Source: Pseudomonadota bacterium (GTDB taxonomy: Bacteria; Pseudomonadota; Gammaproteobacteria; Burkholderiales; Burkholderiaceae_F). From it: a stretch of DNA of 19,147 nucleotides. The notes below the pieces were generated by a model, which was not told where the DNA came from, searched no databases, and worked only from the letters and a program-made list of their open reading frames with translations. Positions 1 to 6,762 of this stretch are shown here, in pieces (positions within the stretch are counted from its first letter, which is position 1; every line of letters starts with the position of its first letter). The position numbers were made by a program, and so were the translations under genes. The DNA is taken from positions 1 through 19,147 of the forward strand of contig JAEZVV010000007.1 of the NCBI GenBank assembly GCA_023443095.1, in the 5' to 3' direction.

Positions 1-819
1 GGCCAGACCTATGCCTGGCCCAAGTCGACTTACATCGCCGAGCCGCCTTTCTTCGGCGGTTTCTCGATGACACCGCCGGCCTCGATCGCACCGGTGACCG
101 GTGCTCGCGCCCTCGGCGTGTTCGGCGATTCGATCACGACCGACCACATCTCTCCCGCCGGCTCGATCAAGGAGACCTCGCCCGCCGGCCAGTGGCTGCT
201 CGACAATGGCGTCCTGAAGGCCGACTTCAACAGCTACGGCGCCCGCCGCGGCAACCACGAAGTCATGATGCGCGGCACCTTCGCCAACGTGCGCATCAAG
301 AACCTGATGATCCCGGCCAAGGCCGACGGCGGCCGCGTCGAAGGCGGCTACACCCTGTTCCAGCCCTCGGGCGAACAGATGGCGATCTACGACGCCGCGA
401 TGAAATACATCGCCGCCGGCACGCCGACCATGATCTTCGCCGGCGAGGAATACGGCACCGGCAGTTCCCGCGACTGGGCGGCCAAGGGCACTCAGCTGCT
501 CGGCGTCAAGGCCGTGGTGGCGCGCAGCTTCGAGCGCATCCACCGCTCCAACCTGGTCGGCATGGGGGTGTTGCCGCTGCAGTTCAAGGGCAGCGACAGT
601 GTCGAAACCCTCGGCATCACCGGCGACGAGACCTTCGACATCGAAGGCCTGGGCGCCGAGATCCGTCCGCAGCAGGACGTCACCCTGGTGATCAAGCGCG
701 CTGACGGCAAGACCCTCAAGGTCGGCGTCAAGCTGCGCATCGACACCCCGATCGAGGTCGACTACTACCTCAACGGCGGCATCCTGCCCTTCGTTTTGCG
801 GCAACTGCTGGCCGCCTGA
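1..819 (+). CDS. acnA: Aconitate hydratase A (AcnA), C-terminal part, 5' truncated by the window edge
   Basis: This is the C-terminal part of aconitase, the TCA-cycle [4Fe-4S] enzyme that isomerises citrate to isocitrate. Reading frame 1 is open from base 1 to the stop at 817-819, giving about 272 visible residues. The first residues (TYAWPKSTYI, then PPFF) match the linker before the swivel domain of AcnA. Next come GDSITTDHISPAG, NSYGARRGNHEVMMRGTFAN, GEEYGTGSSRDWAAKG and ARSFERIHRSNLVGMGVLPL, all hallmark segments of the aconitase swivel (domain 4) in AcnA/IRP-type enzymes. The cluster-binding cysteines lie upstream of the window and cannot be checked. The gene is immediately followed by an intrinsic terminator at 862-889, so it is probably the last gene of its transcript. 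The Met codon at 67 is internal and is not a real start. Confidence 0.96.
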   Translation, partial: GQTYAWPKSTYIAEPPFFGGFSMTPPASIAPVTGARALGVFGDSITTDHISPAGSIKETSPAGQWLLDNGVLKADFNSYGARRGNHEVMMRGTFANVRIKNLMIPAKADGGRVEGGYTLFQPSGEQMAIYDAAMKYIAAGTPTMIFAGEEYGTGSSRDWAAKGTQLLGVKAVVARSFERIHRSNLVGMGVLPLQFKGSDSVETLGITGDETFDIEGLGAEIRPQQDVTLVIKRADGKTLKVGVKLRIDTPIEVDYYLNGGILPFVLRQLLAA

Positions 820-861
820 GCACTCGGCTCCGGCCTGGCGCGAGCCGGGCCGATCCCGGGC

Positions 862-889
862 AAGCGGCGCTCCGGCGCCGCTTTTCTTT
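862..889 (+). terminator. Rho-independent terminator of acnA
   Basis: A perfect 9-bp stem, AAGCGGCGC (862-870) and GCGCCGCTT (875-883), closes a TCCG tetraloop and is followed by TTCTTT. It starts 43 bases after the acnA stop codon on the same strand. Confidence 0.85.
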
Positions 890-896
890 GCGCTTT

Positions 897-920
897 CCCG
901 ATCGGGCGTCGTCCCCGATC
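897..920. repeat. Overlapping inverted repeats between acnA and the OmpA-domain gene
   Basis: CCCGATCGGG (897-906) is a perfect 10-bp palindrome. GATCGGG (900-906) can also pair with CCCGATC (914-920) across a 7-base loop. The two pairings are mutually exclusive. There is no T-run after the second stem. The site lies 57 bases upstream of the OmpA-domain start and could be an operator or a leader hairpin. No function is proven. Confidence 0.4.
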
Positions 921-977
921 AAGCCCGCGTGCGGCGCGCTCCGGTATCCTCGGGTCCAAACTGCTTATTTCACGGCC

Positions 978-1577
978 ATGGATTCCCCTCGCTTGGCGCT
1001 CCCCGCCTCTGCCACGATCGCCAACCGCCCCTTGCCCGGCGGCGCGTGGGTCAGCGCCTGGGCGCTGCTGGTCGCCGGCCTGATCTCCGCGCTTTTGATC
1101 CGCTCGTGCGCGGTCGCTCCCACCGCGCCGCCACCGACCGGTTTCGACCCCGACGTCACTGCCCGCACGGTCAACGACAGGGCCATGCTGATGCTGGAGA
1201 ACCTTGATTCGCGTTCGTCTCCGGCCATGGTTCTGGCTGCCGCCAACCTGGTGGTGCTGAACTTTGCCTCGGGTTCGGCCATGATCCCGGCCTCGGCCGA
1301 ACTGCCGCTCGCGCGCGTGGCCGAGGTGATGTGGTTCCTGCCCGACGGCGTCCGGCTCGAAATCGCCGGCCATACCGATTCGGTCGGCACTCCTGTTGCC
1401 AACGCCAAACTCGGCCGCGCCCGTGCCAATGCCGTGCGCGATTTCCTGATCCAGCACGGCTTCCCCGCCGAACGTATCGCGGTCCTGAGCTACGGCGACA
1501 CCCGCCCGATCGCCGACAACCGCAGCGAAGAAGGGCGCTTCCGCAACCGTCGCATCGAGTTTTCGCTCGCGCTTTAA
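978..1577 (+). CDS. OmpA-domain protein with an N-terminal membrane anchor
   Basis: This is a 199-residue envelope protein predicted to bind peptidoglycan non-covalently. Residues about 23-42 form one hydrophobic segment, followed by a proline-rich linker (APTAPPP) and an OmpA C-terminal domain at about 90-197. The domain core is LEIAGHTDSVG, then NAKLGRARANAV, then LSYGDTRPIADN and GRFRNRRIEF. Asp134 and Arg149 are in the positions that contact diaminopimelate in this family. A cysteine at 44 (IRSC) follows the hydrophobic segment, but arginine at -2 is poor for a lipobox, so an inner-membrane anchor seems more likely than a lipoprotein. The ATG at 978 was chosen because longer in-frame starts run into the acnA terminator. 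No strong Shine-Dalgarno sequence is visible. No beta-barrel is present, so it is not a porin. Confidence 0.88.
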   Translation: MDSPRLALPASATIANRPLPGGAWVSAWALLVAGLISALLIRSCAVAPTAPPPTGFDPDVTARTVNDRAMLMLENLDSRSSPAMVLAAANLVVLNFASGSAMIPASAELPLARVAEVMWFLPDGVRLEIAGHTDSVGTPVANAKLGRARANAVRDFLIQHGFPAERIAVLSYGDTRPIADNRSEEGRFRNRRIEFSLAL

Positions 1578-1653
1578 ACCGCATCCCTCCCGCGCCGCCC
1601 CTACGAACGGAGGCTCGAGCCCATCGCTCGCGGCCTCATGCCCTGGATCTGAA

Positions 1654-2091
1654 TTGACTGCTCCCCTGTTCCCGCCGCGGGCGGTAATCGACACCAACGT
1701 CCTGCTCGATTTCTGGGTCTTTGACGATCCCGTCGCCCGACCGCTGCGCACTGCCCTCGAATCCGGCCGCCTGATCGCCCTGCGCGACGGCGCTACAGTC
1801 GACGAACTCGCCGACGTTGTCGCACGCATCAAGTTCGACCTCAGCGCGCACCGCCAGATGGAAATCCTGCGCCTGTGGGACAGGCTCTCGCAGCCGGTCG
1901 GACGGGTCTTTCCGTCGCGCCTCCACTGCACCGATCCGCTCGACCAGAAGTTCCTCGACCTCGCGGTTTCCGCCCGCGCCGACTGGCTGGTGAGCAAGGA
2001 CAAGGCCGTACTCAAGCTCGCACGCAAGGCGCGCGCCGACGGTCTGGCGATTCTGCGGCCCGACCAGGCCAGCACCCAGATCGAGGGCTGA
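1654..2091 (+). CDS. Stand-alone PIN-domain protein (TIGR00305-like putative toxin)
   Basis: This 145-residue protein has the PIN ribonuclease fold signature. VIDTNVLLD places the first acidic residue at Asp13, Glu51 lies in the DELADVVAR helix, a DPLDQKFLDLA stretch (95-105) supplies Asp95/Asp98, and SKDKAVLKLA carries Asp116. It resembles the 'putative toxin-antitoxin system toxin component, PIN family' group, whose members often cleave RNA. The likely start is TTG at 1654, because no in-frame ATG or GTG precedes the conserved strand; a GGAGG at 1609-1613 is too far away to serve it. No small antitoxin gene lies next to it: the upstream gene is the OmpA-domain protein and the downstream gene is convergent. 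An RNA-processing role outside a toxin-antitoxin pair is therefore equally possible. Confidence 0.82.
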   Translation: MTAPLFPPRAVIDTNVLLDFWVFDDPVARPLRTALESGRLIALRDGATVDELADVVARIKFDLSAHRQMEILRLWDRLSQPVGRVFPSRLHCTDPLDQKFLDLAVSARADWLVSKDKAVLKLARKARADGLAILRPDQASTQIEG

Positions 2092-2111
2092 GGCCGGCGC
2101 GCGCTCACGCT

Positions 2112-2137
2112 GGCCGGGCGGCCGTCCCCGCCCGGCC
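2112..2137. terminator. GC-rich hairpin between convergent genes
   Basis: A perfect 10-bp stem, GGCCGGGCGG (2112-2121) and CCGCCCGGCC (2128-2137), has a 6-base loop. It lies in the 53-base gap between the PIN gene and the convergent C1 peptidase. It has no T-run on either strand, so it may act as a bidirectional transcription block or an RNA 3'-end stabiliser rather than a classical intrinsic terminator. Confidence 0.5.
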
Positions 2138-2144
2138 GCGCACC

Positions 2145-2999
2145 TCAGTTGAAGAGGTCGGTATCGACGTATTTGGCCTGCACCAGCGACCAGAAGTCGT
2201 TGGCTAGGCCGCGGCTCACGTAGTCGTATGGCAGCCAGCCGTAACCGGCCGCCCCCCAGCCCGTGCCCCAGGAATTGCGGATCAGCAACGCACCCTTGCT
2301 GGTGCCGATCTTCTTGGCGTCGTCGTAACCCACCGCCAGGATCGCGTGCCCCCCAAGGACTTTCTCGCCCGGCTTCGGGAAGGGGATCTCGCCCTTGCCG
2401 TCACCCACCGGCGGGATCGAGTTGTAGACCGTGAAACCGAACATCGAAGGCAGTCCGGCCGCCAGGTACGCCTTGACGTTGTCGAGCACGGCGGCCGGCG
2501 CGCTTCCCGGCGGATCGAGGCGGTAATACTTGAGCGCCTCGTATTCGTCGCCCAGGGCGTAGAGGAAGGCGCTCGGCTCCTCGTCGTATTTGGCGATCAC
2601 GTACGGCCAGTACTGCTCCGGCGGCACGCCGGTCATCACGAGCGCCTTCATCGTGGTGCGCAGATAGGCGCCGGTATCGCCCTTCCAGCCCAGCAGGTTG
2701 CGGGTGACCTTGTAGAGAAAGAGCCGCGAGACATCGATGTGTTTGCCGAAGGCCCGGCGCTGGTAATACTCGAGCATGCCGACGCCGGCATGGGCAGTGC
2801 ATGAGCCCAGGCTTTTCTGATCTTCGATCGGCGAGCACCAGGCGCGCAGATCGGCGCTGGTCGGCGTCGCCTTGAGCGCCGCCTTGAGCTTCTTCGAGCC
2901 CTTGAGGATCTCCTTGATGCTGTCGGCATCCGGGCTCAGGTCGCGGATGTCGGGCAAGTCGCGCAGGTAACCAAGACCCAGTTCCTCATTGCTGTCCAT
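2145..2999 (-). CDS. Papain-like C1 family cysteine peptidase, no signal peptide
   Basis: This is a 284-residue papain-fold peptidase. The full catalytic set is visible: Gln61 (oxyanion hole) and Cys67 in EDQKSLGSCTAHA, His218 in GGHAILAVGYDD, and Asn242 in RNSWGTGWG. The N-terminus (LGYLRDLPDIRD) is the short lead-in typical of bacterial C1A proteins. There is no signal peptide, no transmembrane segment and no long inhibitory propeptide, so it appears cytoplasmic or is exported by a route that is not obvious. The ATG at 2999 is preceded by a GGGAGG-like ribosome site, which favours it over a longer reading that would begin at 3065. It is transcribed in the same direction as the nitroreductase upstream, but a terminator at 3120-3160 separates them. 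An interrupted palindrome lies at 3064-3078, 65 bases ahead of the start. Substrate and role are unknown. Confidence 0.9.
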   Translation of the reverse strand: MDSNEELGLGYLRDLPDIRDLSPDADSIKEILKGSKKLKAALKATPTSADLRAWCSPIEDQKSLGSCTAHAGVGMLEYYQRRAFGKHIDVSRLFLYKVTRNLLGWKGDTGAYLRTTMKALVMTGVPPEQYWPYVIAKYDEEPSAFLYALGDEYEALKYYRLDPPGSAPAAVLDNVKAYLAAGLPSMFGFTVYNSIPPVGDGKGEIPFPKPGEKVLGGHAILAVGYDDAKKIGTSKGALLIRNSWGTGWGAAGYGWLPYDYVSRGLANDFWSLVQAKYVDTDLFN

Positions 3000-3063
3000 G
3001 GTGCCTCCCTCTGGGGGTTCCGATGAAGGCGGCGGTTTTCGACTCCGCCCTCCGTCTGCGGCC

Positions 3064-3078
3064 AATCCGCATCGGATT
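3064..3078. promoter_or_regulatory. Interrupted palindrome upstream of the C1 peptidase gene
   Basis: AATCCG-CAT-CGGATT is a 6-bp perfect inverted repeat with a 3-base centre. It sits 65 bases upstream of the peptidase ATG, between that gene and the nitroreductase terminator. The size and position fit a regulator-binding operator, but no matching regulator gene is in the window. Confidence 0.3.
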
Positions 3079-3119
3079 CATCGTGGGGCGGCCTCGTGGC
3101 AGCAGCAAGGATCCAACGC

Positions 3120-3160
3120 AAAAGCCCGGCGCCCGCTGCACCGCAATGGGCGCTCCGGCC
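3120..3160 (-). terminator. Rho-independent terminator of the nitroreductase gene
   Basis: Read on the minus strand, AGGCCGGAGCGCCC pairs with GGGCGCCGGGCT across a loop of about 13 bases, with one mismatch and a 2-base bulge. A run of five T residues follows. The stem begins directly at the nitroreductase stop codon. Confidence 0.65.
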
Positions 3161-3748
3161 TCAGGCGATGCGGCAGGCTTGCTCGAAGGCGAGGCGCGGC
3201 GAGCGCTCGAACAGGCCCGCGACATCGCCGTAGCCGAGGTTGGCGATGAAGTTCACCTTGACCCGGCCGCCCGGGAAAAAGGCGGCGTTGACCGCCGCGG
3301 CGTCGAAGCCCGACATCGGCCCGACATCGAGCCCAAGCGCCCGCGCAGCAAGGATCAGATAGCCACCCTGCAGGCTGGAGTTGCGGAACGCCGTCGCTTC
3401 GATCAGCGCCGGCTGGCCGGCAAACCAGGCGCGGGCATCGGCGTGCGGAAAAAGCTGGGGCAGTTCTTCGTAGAACTCGAGGTCCATGCCGATGATGGCA
3501 GTGACCGGAGCCGCCCGGGTCTTCTCGACGTTGCCGGCGGACAGGCAGGGCAGCAGGCGCGCCTTGGCCGCGGCCGACTTGACGAAGACGATGCGGGCCG
3601 GTTCGCAGTTGGCGCTGGTCGGCCCCATTTTCACCAGGTCCCAGAGCCGATGCAGGGTGGCGTCGTCGACTTCGCGCGGCAACCAGGCGTTATGGGTACG
3701 GGCTTCGTGAAAGAGCTGGGCCAGGGCGGCGGAATCGAGAGCAGGCAT
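3161..3748 (-). CDS. Nitroreductase family protein, RutE/malonic semialdehyde reductase-like
   Basis: This is a 195-residue FMN-dependent oxidoreductase. The N-terminus (LFHEARTHNAWLPREVDD, residues 12-29) and the segment KMGPTSANCEPARIVFV (40-56) closely follow the RutE/HadB branch, in which E. coli RutE reduces malonic semialdehyde to 3-hydroxypropionate during pyrimidine breakdown. The SLQGGYLILAARALGLDVGPMSGFD stretch near residues 125-149 is also characteristic. No other rut genes are nearby, so the physiological substrate is open; related proteins reduce quinones or nitroaromatics. It is divergent from the aminotransferase gene, with a 68-base shared upstream region. No strong ribosome site precedes the ATG at 3748. 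Confidence 0.9.
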   Translation of the reverse strand: MPALDSAALAQLFHEARTHNAWLPREVDDATLHRLWDLVKMGPTSANCEPARIVFVKSAAAKARLLPCLSAGNVEKTRAAPVTAIIGMDLEFYEELPQLFPHADARAWFAGQPALIEATAFRNSSLQGGYLILAARALGLDVGPMSGFDAAAVNAAFFPGGRVKVNFIANLGYGDVAGLFERSPRLAFEQACRIA

Positions 3749-3816
3749 GGATCTGAGGGCAGTGACAAAACTTGCGAGTGTAATCTCGCCCTCTGGTATT
3801 CCCGTCCCCGACCTCC
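3749..3816. promoter_or_regulatory. Divergent intergenic region between the nitroreductase and aminotransferase genes
   Basis: These 68 bases must hold the promoters of both divergent genes. On the plus strand TTGCGA is followed after 17 bases by GGTATT, a weak -35/-10 match for the aminotransferase gene. No comparably clear pair was found for the other direction. A short CGAG...CTCG inverted repeat is present. The assignment rests mainly on gene orientation. Confidence 0.35.
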
Positions 3817-4980
3817 ATGCCTTCCGCCGCCCGCCTTCCCGCCAGCAAGCTGCCCCGCGTCGGCACCACCATCTTCAGCACCATCAGCCAGCTCGCCAGC
3901 GCCCACGGCGCGGTCAATCTCGGCCAGGGCTTTCCGGACTTCGATTGCGACCCGCGGCTGCAGGCCTATGTCGGCGCGGCGATGGCGGCAGGCCACAATC
4001 AATACGCCCCCATGGCCGGGGTGGCCGCCCTGCGCCGCGCTATCACCGACAAGAACCACCTGCTCTACGGCCACCGCCACGACCCCGAGACCGAAATCAC
4101 GATCACGGCCGGGGCGACCCAGGGCCTGATGAGCGCCATCACGGCGCTGGTCAACGCCGGCGACGAAGTGATCGTGCTCGAGCCCGCTTACGACAGTTAC
4201 GTGCCGGCGATCCAGCTCGCCGGCGGCACGCCGGTCCTGGTTCCGCTCGCTGCCGACCACGGCTACGCGCCTGACTGGCAACCGGTGGCCGACGCGATCA
4301 CACCGCGCACCCGGATGCTGATCGTCAATTTCCCGCACAACCCCACCGGCCGCACCCTGGGCACCGAAGACCTGGCTGCGCTCGAACACATCGTCGCCAC
4401 CACCGGGATCCTGCTGCTCGCCGACGAAGTCTACGAACACATCGTCTTCGACGGCGCGGCGCCGCTTTCGGTCATGAGTTCGCCCCAGCTCGCCGCCTCG
4501 GCCGTCGTCGTCTCCAGCCTCGGCAAGACGCTCCATACCACCGGCTGGAAGATAGGCAGCGTGTGCGCGCCGGCCCACCTCACGGCCGAGTTCCGCAAGG
4601 TGCACCAGTACACGGTGTTCGCGGTCAACACCCCCGGCCAGGTCGCCAGCGCGCAGATGCTCAAGCAGCACCCGGAATGCTGGCGCGATCTGGCAGCCTT
4701 CTACCAGGCCAAACGCGATGCTTTCGTCCGCGGACTGGCCCAGACGCGGCTGCGGGTCCTGCCGTGTCAAGGCACGTATTTCGTCTTGGTCGATTATTCT
4801 GAACTCTCGCGCGAAACCGAGGCCGATTTCGCGCGGCGACTGATCGTCGAAGCCGGGGTGGCAGCGATCCCGGTCTCGGCCTTCTACCAGGAGGGCGCCG
4901 AGCATCGCGTCGTGCGCCTGTGTTTCGCCAAGCTCGAGGCCACGCTGGCCGCCGGGCTGGAGCGCCTGCAGCGGCTGTAG
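3817..4980 (+). CDS. ybdL: PLP-dependent methionine/aromatic aminotransferase (YbdL type)
   Basis: This 387-residue fold-type I aminotransferase aligns along its whole length with E. coli YbdL, which transaminates methionine and aromatic amino acids with 2-oxo acids. The N-terminus reads SKLPRVGTTIF, then INLGQGFPDFD-like and NQYAPMAGVAALR (61-73). The cofactor pocket is clear: Asn175 in NFPHNPTGR, Asp203 and Tyr206 in ADEVYEHIVF, and the Schiff-base Lys237 in SSLGKTLHTTGWKIG. The conserved KVHQYTVFAVNTP and RLCFAKLEATL segments support this subfamily rather than aspartate aminotransferase. The 2-oxo acid product could be used for methionine salvage or further deaminated. It stands alone on the plus strand and converges on siaD with a 39-base gap. 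Confidence 0.93.
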   Translation: MPSAARLPASKLPRVGTTIFSTISQLASAHGAVNLGQGFPDFDCDPRLQAYVGAAMAAGHNQYAPMAGVAALRRAITDKNHLLYGHRHDPETEITITAGATQGLMSAITALVNAGDEVIVLEPAYDSYVPAIQLAGGTPVLVPLAADHGYAPDWQPVADAITPRTRMLIVNFPHNPTGRTLGTEDLAALEHIVATTGILLLADEVYEHIVFDGAAPLSVMSSPQLAASAVVVSSLGKTLHTTGWKIGSVCAPAHLTAEFRKVHQYTVFAVNTPGQVASAQMLKQHPECWRDLAAFYQAKRDAFVRGLAQTRLRVLPCQGTYFVLVDYSELSRETEADFARRLIVEAGVAAIPVSAFYQEGAEHRVVRLCFAKLEATLAAGLERLQRL

Positions 4981-4990
4981 CGGCACGCGG

Positions 4991-5004
4991 CGGGCTTCGG
5001 CCCG
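4991..5004. terminator. Small UUCG-type hairpin between the aminotransferase and siaD ends
   Basis: CGGGC-TTCG-GCCCG forms a 5-bp stem with a very stable tetraloop in the 39-base gap between two convergent genes. It has no T-run, so termination activity is uncertain. Confidence 0.35.
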
Positions 5005-5019
5005 GGAGGGCGGCCGCGC

Positions 5020-5814
5020 TTACCGCAGCGGCCGGACGCAGTTGCGCCCTGCCCGCTTGGCCGCGTACAGTGCCTGGTCGGCCACGTTGAGGACCCGGTC
5101 CAGGTTCTGCCCGGCAAAACACTCGCTGAAACCGAAACTCATGGAAACGGTGACCGCCTGCCTGCCCGGGGCAAGACAGGGGGTGCTGGCCAGCGTCTGC
5201 CGCAGGTGTTCACACACGGCGTAGGCCTGTTCGTGCGAAGTCGAAGGCAGCAGGAACAGGAACTCCTCTCCCCCCCAGCGTGCGCAGACATCGTATTGAC
5301 GCAGGTGGGACAGCAGGCTGCGCGCCACTTCCGCCAGGACCGCGTCCCCCACGTCGTGGCCGAAGCCATCGTTGACGGCTTTGAAATGGTCGATGTCCCC
5401 CAGGATCAGGGCAAAACACTGGTCCGGGTGGCGATCGAGCTTGGCCACCTCCTCTTCCAGACGCTTGCGCATGAAACGGCGGTTGTAGAGCCCGGTCAGC
5501 GAATCGTGGATCGACTGCTGTCTCAGCTCCTCGTGCAGGTTCTGCATGATCTTCTGATAGCGGTCGCTGATACGCAGCAGGCGGTCGAGCCGGTGCAGTT
5601 GCTGCTCGTAACGCTCGACATACGACAGGCCGCGCTCGCGTTCGGCATCCTGGTAGCGATCGGCGATGTACATCAGCCGGTCGAGCTGGCGCAGCAGGCG
5701 CCGATGCCGCTCGGCCAGCGCCGCCAGCGCCTCTCGCAGCGGATGCCCGTCCCAGGCCGGATCGCTCAGCAGCTCGTCGATCTGCGAGTCGGGATCACAC
5801 GGTTTCTCGGTCAT
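5020..5814 (-). CDS. siaD: Diguanylate cyclase SiaD, GGDEF domain with helical stalk
   Basis: This 264-residue cyclase makes c-di-GMP from two GTP. Residues about 30-100 are predicted amphipathic helix or coiled coil, and about 102-264 are the GGDEF domain. The active site is GGEEF (181-185), the metal-binding Asp140 lies in ILGDIDHFKAVND, and RQYD (172-175) is an intact RxxD product-inhibition site five residues before GGEEF. There is no transmembrane segment. In P. aeruginosa the SiaD stalk binds unphosphorylated SiaC, which activates cyclisation and promotes aggregation and biofilm. The stalk here holds a repeat: QLDRLMYIADRYQ (43-55) and HRLDRLLRISDRYQ (74-87), 32 residues apart. It is the last gene of the operon, starting 3 bases after the siaC stop, which suggests translational coupling. 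Confidence 0.93.
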   Translation of the reverse strand: MTEKPCDPDSQIDELLSDPAWDGHPLREALAALAERHRRLLRQLDRLMYIADRYQDAERERGLSYVERYEQQLHRLDRLLRISDRYQKIMQNLHEELRQQSIHDSLTGLYNRRFMRKRLEEEVAKLDRHPDQCFALILGDIDHFKAVNDGFGHDVGDAVLAEVARSLLSHLRQYDVCARWGGEEFLFLLPSTSHEQAYAVCEHLRQTLASTPCLAPGRQAVTVSMSFGFSECFAGQNLDRVLNVADQALYAAKRAGRNCVRPLR

Positions 5815-5817
5815 GGT

Positions 5818-6201
5818 TCAAGCAGGCTGCTGCTTGAGCACCGCAAACGGGAAGCTGCAGTCCTCGCGGAACTCTTCGGCCAGCTCGGCCATCCGTTCAT
5901 TGCCCGCTTCGTAATGCCAGGTCAGGCTGACGCTGCGACCGGCGCGGTGCGCTTCTTCGAGCTCGTCGAAGAGATCCATCAGGATGCGGATGCTGCTGGT
6001 GTTCAGGTAGAGCAGCGCCAGCTCAACATCGAGCGGCTTTTCGGTTTCCGACAGGTAAGCGTCGACCCATTGCAGGACCGGCTCGAAGAACTCGAAAGCG
6101 TTCTCCGGATACGAGTCGCCGCGCAGGCTCAGACGCCCTTGGAGCCAGTCGGTTTCTATCGCCGGAGTCGACTTCGTCCCGCTCAAAACAATGTCTTGCA
6201 T
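5818..6201 (-). CDS. siaC: SiaC, phosphorylation-controlled activator of SiaD (SiaC/DUF1987 family)
   Basis: This is a 127-residue STAS-like protein. Recognisable family segments are GTKSTPAIETDW (8-19), LRGDSYPENAFEFF (26-39), LLYLNTSSIRILMDLFD (63-79) and ELAEEFREDCSFPF (106-119). Thr68, in LNTSS, is at the exact position of the threonine phosphorylated by SiaB and dephosphorylated by SiaA in P. aeruginosa. Unphosphorylated SiaC binds SiaD and stimulates c-di-GMP synthesis. The start is the ATG at 6201, which has an AGGT-type ribosome site 14 bases after the siaB stop. A longer reading from a TTG at 6249 would overlap siaB and adds residues not seen in the family. Length is normal. Confidence 0.94.
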   Translation of the reverse strand: MQDIVLSGTKSTPAIETDWLQGRLSLRGDSYPENAFEFFEPVLQWVDAYLSETEKPLDVELALLYLNTSSIRILMDLFDELEEAHRAGRSVSLTWHYEAGNERMAELAEEFREDCSFPFAVLKQQPA

Positions 6202-6215
6202 ACGATGTACCTGGC

Positions 6216-6755
6216 TCACAAAACGACTTGCAGGCTGAAAAAGCCGCAATGCTCATCTAAACGGTTGAAAGAGCCGAGCAGCGGCTGGCTGGCCTTGCGC
6301 GACAGGTCGATCAATCCCAAGCCGGCCCCGGTGCTGGCGCCCGGCGGCCGCGGCTGGCGCATCTGGGTCTTCCACAAAGCCTTGAGTTCGGCCTTGTCGA
6401 GCGTCGCCAAGGCGCGCAAGCGTTCCATCAGTTGCTCGCCGTCGGCCAAGTCGACCACGTTGCCGGCGTTGATGACGTAACGGCCGTCCTGGTGGGAAAT
6501 GGTGATCGTCCCGCCCGCTGCCGAGTCCGACAGGTTCTTGCGCGCCGCGTAATGGCGGATGTTCTGGGTGAGCTCGATGTAGATCATGAAGACATCGGTC
6601 ACTTCGGTCGGCGTCGCGGCGATCGCCTCGAGGTGTTTGCGCAGCGCGAGGCCGATTTCTTCGATCAGGGTCGACGAAAACGGGCCGTTAAAAGCCAGCA
6701 GGATCGCGTGCCGCTCGAACAGATTGCGCAGGGCAAGAAAGTCTTGTGGTTGCAT
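6216..6755 (-). CDS. siaB: SiaB family GHKL-type protein kinase
   Basis: This 179-residue cytoplasmic protein is expected to phosphorylate SiaC. ELTQNIRHYAA (61-71) matches the N-box of GHKL ATPases, with Glu61 and Asn65 at the Mg-ATP positions, and STGAGLGLIDLSRKA (141-155) is the G-box. The middle part (TITISHQDGRYVINAGNVV) has the strand pattern of the same fold. There is no phosphorylatable histidine domain, so it acts as a soluble anti-sigma-like kinase rather than a histidine kinase. It begins 7 bases after the siaA stop and is followed 14 bases later by siaC. Length and motif order fit the SiaB (DUF6272) family. Confidence 0.9.
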   Translation of the reverse strand: MQPQDFLALRNLFERHAILLAFNGPFSSTLIEEIGLALRKHLEAIAATPTEVTDVFMIYIELTQNIRHYAARKNLSDSAAGGTITISHQDGRYVINAGNVVDLADGEQLMERLRALATLDKAELKALWKTQMRQPRPPGASTGAGLGLIDLSRKASQPLLGSFNRLDEHCGFFSLQVVL

Positions 6756-6762
6756 GAGTCAC

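Noticed and set aside
111..1577. An integron, prophage or mobile-element boundary near the PIN gene
   Set aside because: No integrase, transposase, tRNA attachment site, terminal repeat or composition break was seen.
765..2108. A 447-codon minus-strand frame opposite the OmpA-domain and PIN genes
   Set aside because: It crosses two real genes and a terminator, has Arg/Gly-rich composition and no family features.
3631..4986. A 451-codon minus-strand frame opposite the aminotransferase
   Set aside because: The plus-strand aminotransferase is unambiguous along its whole length. The antisense frame looks like the complement of its codons.
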